Shown here one piece after another: positions 26,201-38,200 of a DNA stretch of 64,000 nucleotides. Position numbers and translations under genes: made by a program. How positions within the stretch are numbered: the first letter of the stretch is position 1; every line of letters starts with the position of its first letter. The DNA comes from Ignelater luminosus. Lineage: Eukaryota; Arthropoda; Insecta; Coleoptera; Elateridae. Location of the stretch: contig VTPC01008565.1 of assembly GCA_011009095.1 (NCBI GenBank), forward strand, positions 1-64,000. Reading direction: 5' to 3'. The notes beneath the pieces were generated by a model. That model ran no database searches. It saw nothing but the letters and a program-made list of their open reading frames with translations, and was not told where the DNA came from.

Positions 26201-29200
26201 GATATTGACAAAGAGGAGTTTAAGCTTGAGGGCGTACGTATACGGCCTTTTGCAGATGCAGCAGACTGTAAAAAAGAACTTCTTGAGTCCGGCTCGCTGG
26301 GCTTATTAAAATTTATTTTTGAGTCCACACTTGAAGGAGGATTACCAAACATTGTTATAATGCTGAGAATATTACTCGCAATTGCCATTAGTAATGCCAG
26401 TTGTGAGAGAAGCTTCTCTAAATTAAAGTTAATTAAAAATTATTTAAGATCTACTATGTCCACGTTGAGACTAACAAATTTAGCTATCTTGGCAATCGAC
26501 TTTGACTGTTGCATTAGAGAGTTTGCATTGAAAAAAACACGCAGAATAAATTTTTGATTTAATAAAGATGCTTTATTTTTGTTGACTCAGATTTTTACTA
26601 ACTTTCTTACTTAATCGTAAAAATAGAGAGGGGCGACAAATTTTGGGTTCGCCCCGGGAGGCGAAAACCAACGCTACGCCACTGCGCCGGCCGTCCCTTT
26701 TCATATTTGCTTTGGAAGTCTCTAGGAAGGGGAACAAAACCGTCTGAGTATCCCCACAACTGCCAACGGACGATGACGTTACAAGGGGAAACCATCTAAA
26801 TACAACCGCTAGCAAGCTGCTCGCGCTTTCCAGGTTTGTTCTGCAAAAAACATCAACTATTTAGCGCGCAGTGGTGTGGTTCTGAAAAGCAAAATGCTTT
26901 TACTATCATTTTCCAGGCTATAAACATTATCCAAATCGTCCTAACTAATTTTACTTCTCTTAACTGCTGATAGTATACTTGAAATAGGGGCTCCAGACAT
27001 TGCTTGATCCTAAATTTCTTCGCTGTTCGTTTTTGATCATTCCAACAGACAGAATGACTATAACTTACAGGTTTCTTTCTGCCACTGCATTCACGTAATA
27101 CAGCAAAGACTGTCAGCTGACCAGTGACGGGTAAAAACTTTAGCTTTTGTTCTGCCTTCAAACCATACATTCATCACAACTAGGTCAAATCAATTAATGC
27201 AAAATTAAGTTGCAAAAAGATAGAAAAGTCGATTCAAGTGTATAACACAAAACCGGTCGCAAGAAATGTTAAAGAAATCTATTAAAAAGACGAAAAAAAA
27301 AGGTAGAATTCTAAGACAGACGACAAGAAAACACAAAAATTCCTGAAGAAGCACAGAGATACTGCCTAGAAAACTGTCAACACTCTTACTGTGTGTATGT
27401 CAAAATTTAAGCAATGCATAGATTATGTAAGTAGGTAAACAGGTATTAAACAATTTGGTAAATAGCTCCCTGGTAGATAAAAAGTCCACAAAAGTAAAAT
27501 TAAAAAATGTAGCAAGCATCACCTCGTTATCCTCGTAGTCCTGCCAGAGAACGAAAGATTATGGAAATTATGCATTTCGATTATTCACACTTATGTTACC
27601 ACGTATGAAGCCACGCAAAGTCCTTCCTACTAAAGCTTAAAGCAGTAACTAATTTAATTATTGTATTTTACTGTTTATGCAGACTGACTGGGCGTAGGAT
27701 GTCAAAACTAGGTCATCATTTCCACATAATGTAATATTACATGCTAACATAAATATTATTGAAACTCATATTATTATTATTGAAAGTACAAACAGACCTA
27801 TGAAAATCAGAAGTTGGGCAAAGTTGATTTTATGTAACAGAATCTGTGTTACTGAAGTCCATTAACACTGACGTAACTTAGCTTCGTATCAACCTTAACA
27901 GCCTTAACAACCAAAGCAAACTCAAGAAATCTTAGCACGTAGGGTTCATGTCAGTTTCTTATCGACTTCTGTAAATTAACAAGAAGAGTCAAATTATAAT
28001 TTTGGAAAAATTATTAGGCGAACAACTAGAAGTGTTTGTCTCTGAAGATTTTCACATATACACAATGGTAATAAAAATCATTTTCCGTCAAACAAAGGTA
28101 TTTAGCTAAAAAATAACAGCAACAGGAAAGACTAGCTACAGAGAAGGGAAGAAAATCAATAACTCATAATATTTACAATTTAATTAAGTGAAATTAAATT
28201 ATAAATTAAGTACTTCAGTGTAGTGGTTTGTAGTAGTTTTACTTTTATCATATATTAAGGCTTGCTGAATTTTTAATCTGAAGCTTCATAGCTCAGTTGT
28301 CAAAATGTCAAACGTTTCCCTCCAACGTGTGTAAGCAAAAACAAAGTTTGGTGTACTCAGAGATCTAGTAAGTAATTAAAAACCTAAAGAAAATAAACCA
28401 TACATTGAAAGAAATTATGAAATTGTTGTCAAAGTAAAATACACTCACGGTATAGATTCAGGAAGAAAAAGGTCAATTATGACCTCTTGTGACTGTGACT
28501 TTTCATTCAATTATTTTGGAAAATCTACTTGGTACCTGATACAAGCAAACTCATTAAACTTCATTGCTTTATAATAGTTAGTAGAATGTCAATATCATTA
28601 TTTGGCATTTAGAAAACTCGTTACTAGTAACAGCAGGGGTGTATACCTCAAGGGTCTACTTTAGGGCCCTTGATTTTTCTAATCTATGTTAACGATTAAT
28701 CTTATTATTTAAACAGCTTAGAAACTGTTCAAGATGGTAGTTTACCTCAAATATGCTAAGTGAAGACACAAATAAAATTCCTGAATTTGATACTTTAATT
28801 TTAAGTGGCAATTTAGTATTTACTTATGCTACGTAAGAATTTTTATATAAATATCATGTTTTGCAAAAATTTGATATTCAAAATTACAACACGGTGATTT
28901 AAGAGCAATAACCTTCAAGTTAGGACTTATTTGCGAACCTCTCTAACCAAAACTATTACAAGTCTGACTGGTATAAGTACACACAAATACAATTTCGTCA
29001 AGAAATAAAATTCCAAACAGAAATTAGTCACTAATAACATAACTACGACACGAGAAATGTAACACTTTATCACAATACAACAATATCAGAAGACTTTTCA
29101 AAAACCAAATACGACTCCACGAAGACAAACATGAAGACATTAGAAGACTCATAAAGTAACGCAATAGAAAACAAGGGAAATGAGGTCTACTAGATGAAAA

Positions 29201-32200
29201 AAAAATGACGCAACTAATGAAATAAATTAGGCAATTTCTCTGAACCCAACACAATGATTAGTAGATGGTCCAAAAAATTACAACCCACCTTCTTTGAAGT
29301 ATAACAAAAACATTGAAGAAAGTGCTAATCAGAACATATCAAACTTAAATATGATTAATGCTATGGCAACATCTAAAACAGAAAAAGCAGAAATGATAGC
29401 ATAGCACCTTTGAATAGCTTCATGTAATTTCGCAGAGCCTAAGAAAATTTCAATAAATTATAAAACAGGCAGTTCAAAACTTGGTTTGTGACCCTTACAA
29501 ACAACCAATAATTAGAAAATCAAAAACCCAATGCGATTAGGAATCAAGAATTTGAACACGAAAGTACAATAATTAGGGTTGCCATAATCGCCAAGCATTG
29601 ATATCGGATATTCGAGTGCTAAGTAAATCAAACATGAAACAGGAGAGTAAGTTTATTTTAGCCCAGTCATATTTTAAAGTTGATTTTACTTTCTTAATTA
29701 TATCATTTTCTTTTTTCACATAATTATAAAATTAAGGCCAAGCAATTTTAAAATTATAATGACAAATCAAAATTGCTTCAATTGCCTCCACTGACAACCT
29801 GTTTGTTTCGTCCGACTATTGAGTTGACATTAGGGAAAATATTCTCTCCACATTTGCGTTGTTGCTTGGAATGAGAAAAACGTAATTGCATAGCTTTATA
29901 AGACATGACTTCTGATCAATATGCTTTGTATCTGCAAAAAACTTTAGCCATTTCTCTTCCATACTTAATTTCATAATTACTTAGCAGTTTTGATTGGTAT
30001 TATTTTTTTTAAATAGTCTTTCAGATACACAAACTGGTTGAATAAAATTTCAGTGTTGCCAATATCGATGTTTCTTACTTTTAAATATGTAATAGTACGT
30101 TCTGTTTCTTTCCATTCAGGAACTTGGTTAAGAGTCATTCAGTCAAACGAATTAAACTTGTTTGGTTTTATGTTTTAAGTTGTTGTTTTCTTATTGATCT
30201 GTCGTGACGAAAAACTTATTTATGGGACAAAAACAGGAAAAATAGTAATACGGGACTGAGCAATGAAATACGGTGACAGTCCCGTATATACTGGGCGTAT
30301 GGCAACCCTCACAATAATGCATGTACCTAATAAACTTCATCTTCAAGTTTCAGTATTTCTCTCTAATCTGGGAAATAGCAAAAGGGATTACAATTCCCGA
30401 ACATGGTAAGCCCTATTTGCTATAAATTCAACATTCTCAGAAAAATTACGGAAAAGCTAATTTAAGAGTAAATAAATGAAGAATTGACAATCCCCTTTGA
30501 GATCTAAAAATAACATCGTCCAACAACTAAGTAAACTGTACCTTCCACAAAACGTTTGAAGATCTGAATTTGTCTTTATACAGACCGTAGAAAGATCAAT
30601 GCGATATATGTAGAGCAAACAAGCTAAAACACATTACTAGTGAAGAATACAAGGATTATTCAAAGAAGAAAATTGGTGCTAGGCAAGAAAAAGACAACGA
30701 TAAAAAAATGAAAAGCATGTTTATACGGTTGGATCTTCAGTTCCTGTTATTGTGTCCTAAATCAAATGCTTCAGGCATATATTACAGGAGGAAATTTTCG
30801 GTCGACAACCTTTGTATGTATGATCTAGACAAAAAATGGATTTTGCTACCCGTGGAATGAAACAGAAAGCGAACTCACTGCAAATGAGTTTGCAAGCATT
30901 TTAAGTCATTTTATTCAATCCCAGTTACCGCTTTGCAACAATACAAAGAAAATAATAATTTTCAGTGGCGGCTGTAATTATCAAAACAGAAGTTCTATTT
31001 TGAGCAATGCCCTGCTACATTTAGCTGTCAAGTACAAAATCTGTATCAAAAGCAAATATCTGGAAAAAGGTCACACTCAAATGGAGTGTGAGTCCACCAT
31101 AGAGCGGTATCTAAAACAGAGAGAAGTTCATGTGCCAGCTGAGTTTTGTAGAAATATGCAAAAATGCTAGAAAGCATCCTATACCTTATAAGGTTACTTA
31201 TTTAGAACATTCATTCTTCAAAAACTATGCAAACCCCACAATGTACAAGTTTATCCGTCTTGGATTAAAGAAAGGTGACGCCAAAGTTACTGACATCCGC
31301 TGTTTGAAGTATTCTGATGACCGGAAAATTTATTACAAACTAAATTTAGAAAATGAGTTCAAACTATTATCTGCTTGCAAGGATAACGCAAAACAATCGG
31401 AAGAATCTTCAAGAAAATTCAGACCAAGAAGACAGAATCCAAAACCATTATCAAGCCATGCTATAGACAAAATGCCAACATTTCGTGAAGCAGATTTTCC
31501 ATATTTGTACGACAGTAGGTTGAGGATAACGGAAGCAAAGTACAACCATCTGCAAGTATTGAGAAGTACAAGTACAAAAAATACAAACTTAATTTCAATA
31601 AAAACTATATCATCATCATAACATTACTCGACATTCTACCAAATCAAAGCTGGTGTTTCACAAGAATCGTAGAATGGACACTTTTCACCTTCTACATAAA
31701 TGACATATCATATCCCAGCATTATAAATAGAAATGTGGTCACTAGCTATTGAACTATTGAAATAATAATGAGACTCCAAAAGTAAGTACTCCAGGAGTAA
31801 GCTAAAGTGTCGTGTTAACTACTTATAGAAAAAAAACACGCCAAGCTTAGTAGATTAGTATTTGATCCAGAGAACCAAAGTTGTCTGAAATCTATTTTTT
31901 CTATAATTATGAAGATATCAAATAAATAAATATACAAACAAATGAAAGTAAAAACGATACGAAATACTTTGGTCTGACGCAGTAGACTAAAATATTCTTT
32001 TCTTATTACAAAAAGCACTACAACAACCATTGTACTTAGTCTCACAAACAAAAAAACTCGCAATGCAAGTGTATTCATCAAAAGCTTCTAATGGAAGTAT
32101 TCTGGTTAGTAACTATACCAACAAGCCAATATCACACCATTTCATCGATACATAAAAGACCTTAGGGCAGAACACCTACCACGTACAGAAATAAAATCAT

Positions 32201-35200
32201 CAGAGAGATTCTCAGAATACGACGACACAAAGCTACTTTAAACCTGAAGCACAAGTTACCTCACCAATACTTATTCATCTTTGAGTTGATCTTCCTTTTT
32301 CAAACTAGCAGCTAATCAGGCGTCTCTATTTATTTTTCCTCAATGATAATAGATTTCAGCAAACTACGGCTTTAGGCGTCTTGCCCCAAACATTGTCTTC
32401 ATACGATATGTATGTTACATCCACCCTTACACCAAAAGAGGTGATACTGCAAACATATGTATTACACTACCGTGGTTTGCAAAACGCTAATTTGAAGATT
32501 ACTAATTCTGAAAACATCGCATGTTTAAAATTCTTGGTTAAAAAATAGCTTTTATAAATCATCGCCTTAAGATTACAAGGTTCTATGTTACATTTTTTCA
32601 TAAAATTAGTTTTCAGTGCAACAAGGTTCTATGTGTGTTTCTCTGCATTGCTTGCGATATTCTACTAGATGGCGCTCAAAGTAGCAATAAAAGTATTAAT
32701 AAAAAACCGAGGGAGTATGTCAGAAGACTGCTAAAAAAGTGTAACGTAGGTGTTTGATGGAGATAGAACTTTATTACAAAATTTTATTCATATTTATTTC
32801 CTATGAGATGTGTTGTGTTGTACCATACAACTTTGTTGTCCGTAACTGTATACAAACATAACCTCAAACTTGAATCTCGTGTTTTTGTATTTATTCTGTG
32901 TATTCCGTGTATTGTTAGCAGCTTCGATAAAATATTTATCAAATGGATTATGACAGTGACGACTCGGTGAGTAAGGTTATAATCCAAGTAATGTTTTGTT
33001 AAAAATAAACGTAACCTTTTTTTAGCGGTTTCTTTTACAAATGAAACAGAAAAAGAAGTAAAAGAGCAGGAAATCGAACAAAAGGTTACAGAGACATAAC
33101 AACGGCTCTTTATAAAATATCCTTGAAGAGCAAAAAATCGAAGAAGTGGTATCCGAGTTAAATAATACAATTACTTTTAAAAAGGCGAAGACCGGAAAAC
33201 GCCTGTGGCAACCCAATAAGTAGAAAGTTAATCTTTGAAAAGAAAGACACGATAAAGGTGAAGCATACACCTCTTTAAAAAACAAATTTGTACCCGCTAG
33301 AAGTATTAAACAAAAGTGCAGATAAAAGTGCCAACAAGTCATATTTCAAGTGCAAAGAAAACAAATTCTTGAAGCCCATTATTGCCTGTCCAGCAAAGAA
33401 AAAACAGTTTTCCTTGCCTCTACAACTGAAGAAATACAACCAGAAAGAAGAAGAAAGTGTGTAAACTGTTTTTGCGGCATTCCAGCTGTTAGCCAAAAAT
33501 TGATTTAAACCGCCCATGGCAGGAGCGAAAATGAGGTTAGCATCATTCCTAAAAAAAGGCTTCTAAAATGTAGACTTTGAGAAAATACAACAGTTTGGTC
33601 GAGAGTCTGCGAAATCTTTTGCCTACCAGTAGATTTTTTGCAAATATTTTAACCTATCGTCTTATAAGCCAAAAAGGGATAGATGCAGTTTGTGCAAAGA
33701 AATAAAGCTGTTGGAATCAGAAGGTAGATGAAATGAGGAGAAGGATGAAGAGCACAAAATCCATATTAAAGAAAAAGTGGCAACGAGAAAAAACCAAAAT
33801 AAAGACAGAAGTTTCCTGTGCTTTTTGGGCCGAAAAGGTAATGATGTTGCCAGCGCTTTAATCAAACTCTTGAAAGAGTTCTTTCTGATATCTTACAATA
33901 ACTGATTTGACATTATATAGCAATAGTTGTACACCACAAAACAAAAACTGTGCCATATTGTATGCAATAGGTATGATACTTACAAAATATTCTTGACTTC
34001 ACAAAATTACCATGCACATTCTTTTGTCCAGGAGGTAGATGCTGTGCACTACCCTATTGAGAAGGTTTTGAAAAATCATGGAATATTACTTACCCGTGGG
34101 ACTACTTGGGATAACGCGTATAAAATCAGCACCAAGCAAAAATATACAGTTTTTCAGATGAAAGCAAACGATTTTTTAGTTTCCAAGAGCAAGTAAAGAC
34201 TTTGAATTACAATATTATTGCATATAGCAAAGTAAAATTATTTGAATACACCTCTTCACTATTTGAAATAAAATATAAGACGTCATACCTCGATGAAGAG
34301 TACAAATGCGCATTCTTATCATTTTTCTATTGCTCTTTGTGTAGTTCAAAGTTAATAAAAACCATAGTTTGTAGTTTAGTTACTGTTTCAATGTGTTTTT
34401 ATTAAGTAATGTTGAGTTGTGCAACAAAGTGGTATATTATTTTTAATTATAGATAGAAAAGGTCATGGTATACACTTTTTACGTTTTTTATATTAAATTT
34501 ACAAAAACACAACTAAGACATTCTATTATAACCAATAGTAACTGATTTTTGTTCTGTTAGTAAAATTTTCTATAGGTTAAAATTTTAAAATGCATACAAT
34601 GTTACATAGAACCTTATAATTTTTGTTAAGAAGGATAAGTGAGATTGCATCATTCACAGTATGCAGAACAACAATTTCAATCACAAATAATGTATGGAAT
34701 TTTCCCCTGGGGTAATTCTCTAGATGATCAAATACTGTAACGCCATATTGTAATGTCAACACAACAGATAATATTTCACTCATGATAAATAATTTTCTTG
34801 AAAGTTTGGCCGAATTGTACAATAAGCTACTACAGCAAATTGAATTTAAAACTTTTTAAAGTTGGTTATGAATTTAGGGGTCTAGTGGAATAAAACTTTA
34901 AATTCTGACGATTTAAACACTACTAACATCTTAAAATCTAGTTTACAGAAATATTTATTATTAACGCACAACAGGCCTGGAGGCCTAGGACAACATTACA
35001 AGATTGCAATTGTCGTACACTTTTATTACAGTCAGACTTATATTATTTCATTCTGTTGAACCTGGTACACTATTTTCTTCCATTCCTGTCTGTTTGGCAC
35101 TTTTCTCTTCCGGTATTTTACTTTAATACACTTCAGGTCTTCCTCCACCTTGCTCCACCATCTTTTTCTCGGTCTTCTTCTCCTACTGGGGCCGATTAAC

Positions 35201-38200
35201 CTTCTGTGAATAACCAGTTTGGGCATTCTCCAGCTTGACATTCTCTCGACATGCCCTAACCATTTAATCCTTTGCGATTTGGATAACCTTGACCATTAGC
35301 TCTTTATTATTTCTTCTTTCCCATCCTTCTTCTGTTTTCTTCCCACCAAAGATACCTCTCAGAATTTTCATCTCCCATCCCTCTAGCATTTCCTTCTCCT
35401 TCTTATTTAAAACTCATGCTTCACAATCGTACGATACCGTGGGCCTAATCATCGATTTAGAAACTCTTAGTTTTCATTTCCAGGATACGTATTTTGACTT
35501 CATTTGGGACCTTAAGCTACCTTACTTCTTATTTCCTTTTGCTATCCTTGCCTCCAGCTTATATTTTGCCTTTCCTTCGTCGTCAATCACCATCCCCAGG
35601 TATACAAACTTCTGAACCCTTTCAAATTTGTATTCTTTACCAACAGCTAGGTTTACACTCAGCTCATTTTCTTTTTGTTTCTGTTGCTCCCATGACCATA
35701 TACTTAGTTTTATTTGAGTTTATTTCTAAACCGTCCTTCTTCGCCTCCTCACCACTTTCTTCAGCTTTTTTTTGGTCTCAGCTAATATTGTTCATTCCTT
35801 AAGATTGTTTCATCTGTTTTGAGTTTGCTGTTGCTGACCACCCTTTCCAGAATCGGGAAGAACAATGTTATGGATATTGGATCACCCTGTCTTAGCCCAT
35901 TTCTCACTGAAAATTCCTCAGATCTTTGGCCCTGTCACGCAATTTCACATATCGCGTTAACTAGAGTCGTTTTGATCAACTTAATCAGCTTTCTCCATTG
36001 CTTGGTACATCTTTTCTCTGCCATATGCTTGACTGACATCTATAAATAGTGCGAATAGAATAACTTGTGTTTTGTAGCACGTGGCCTGAATTTCTTTTAA
36101 TAAAAAAATTTGATTAGTTGAAGATCTACTACACCTAAATCCAGGTTGGTGTTTCTGCAAGACTCTTTCAGCATCTTCATTTAATATATTTCTTAATAAT
36201 CTTGTCATTATCTTGAACGTGGTGTCCAATAACGCAATGCCCCTAAAATTGACACTTTAATCTATTTCCTTTCTTATGCAATGGGTGTATGCGAACCTTC
36301 TGGCATTTTTCCCCGGCTCATATCTGTTCTATCAGTTTGTAGATTCTTTCCTGTAACTGATCACCTCTTATTTTGATCATTTCCGCATAAATCTCATTTA
36401 TTCCCGGGCTTCTATTATTATTCATTGCTTGAATGCTAGCTGTCACCTCCTCCTCGGTGGGCGGGTTTACGACTAGTTCATCTTCTCCGATTGTCCAGTT
36501 GGTCTCTGTCTCACCCCTGTCTATTCCATTCGATAATTCTTCAAGGCGCCTTTTCCATTCTGTCATTATTTCATTGGCTTTTCTTATCAAGATTTTTTCT
36601 TTGGATTTAAGATAACAGCCGTGACCTTGGTAACCTTTGCCCATTTTTTTAACCTCCTGGTAAAAAAAGCTTACTTCTTTATTTTGGAATTTTCCTTTAT
36701 CTCTTCTAGTTGTGTTGCCTCCTTTTTCTCTCCACATACTCTTAAGTTTCTTTCGTACCTTCCTGAACTCTTGCATTTTGTTTTTGTTATTATCAAATAG
36801 CAGTTGTTGTCTTATCATTATCAATCCTTTATTTCCCTCTGTTTGTATTACCTCTGGATCGTTTTCTTACTTGCTGCCTCTATCGTTGTTTTAATCAGAT
36901 CCAATTCTTGTTTTACTTGTGTGTTTTGTTCATACTTCTTTAACGTTTTATTAATTTCCTCTTCGTATTTGTTTTTTATCTTTTCTACCTTGAGCTTATC
37001 TACTTCGTATTTTCTTTTAATTTTATTCCTGCCTGTCTTTTTCTTATTTTCTTTCACTATATGACGATATACTATTCTCACCAGGAAATGATCGGAGTTA
37101 GAGTCTGCACCTCTCTTGCTGCACACTTTAGTAATGTTATTAGTAAACTTCCTCTCTATTTTTCTCCATCAGTTTTGTACCATTTTTGTTAGTTACATCT
37201 TCCTGCTACGACTCCATATACCTCTTCTTTTCCTACTTTAGCATTAAAATCTTCCATTACTATTTTAATGTCTCTTTTAGGTAATTTGTCATACTGTTTT
37301 GTCAACTCCTCGTAATATGCGCCTTTTGCTTCCTCTTCCTTCTCCTCCGATTGAGGGAAGGTGGTTTATGATAGGTACTGATATGTCGTTTGTAGCCCCT
37401 CATTATTATACTACACATTCTCTCCAAAAGTGGATAGAAGTCAGTGACTTTATTCTTCAACTGTTTTAGTACAATAAAACGTACACCTAGTCTTCTGTCC
37501 TTTCCTCCACTTTTATATTATTTCGCTTCCTAATTGCTTTGACTCTTGTATAGGCTGCGACATCAATCTTATAATTCCTTGATTTCACTCACTAGATTTC
37601 TTCCTCTTACATTCCACGTACCCAAATGTTTTTTTCCTTTATCCTTTACCTTTACTCGTTTTCCTTCATCGGTGCCTAATTCGTCAATAACATGTAGAAT
37701 TTTGTTTCCATACTTTGCTAATTTTTTTTGCCATGAGGTTCTTGTGATTTTCTTCAGTTGATCATTCAGTGTCTCGTTTTCGGGTGATCTCTCGAACACT
37801 GTTCTTTTCTGTTCCATTGGTTTTGCGTCCTCTCCATCTTTTTTGTCCTTTATTACTAGCTTGTTATAATTTATGTATGTCATTTGTCCTTTATGTCTTG
37901 CTTCTTTCATTTGTGTGATGAGGTTTCTACGTTTCTCGCCCACAGATCTAGGGTAATCTTCTTCTATCCAAATTTTGGAGCCCTTAAGTCCTTTAGCATT
38001 CTAGATTTCATTTGCTCTTTCGCTACCTTCAGAAATATCGGTCTCGCCTTTTCTTGACTTAACCTGCCTATTCACTTTATCTTCACAATATCTTCAGCGT
38101 TATCTACATTGACACCTTTTTTCTGCATTATTTTGTTTATTATTGCCCTTGTTTCTGACTCGTTTTCGTTTCAGTTTACAGAAATACTTGACGTAAATTT

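Noticed and set aside
26853-27170. 105-codon minus-strand frame
   Set aside because: Not recognised, lacks domain features and splice support, and lies in repeat-rich intron; likely chance or old element.
32784-33342. Overlapping minus-strand frames of 106 and 128 codons
   Set aside because: They are complements of the Lys/Glu-rich plus-strand DUF7869-type relic and are hydrophobic only as a mirror of it.
35289-37064. Several plus-strand Phe/Ser/Leu-rich open frames
   Set aside because: They are antisense shadows of the minus-strand RTE-like LINE.
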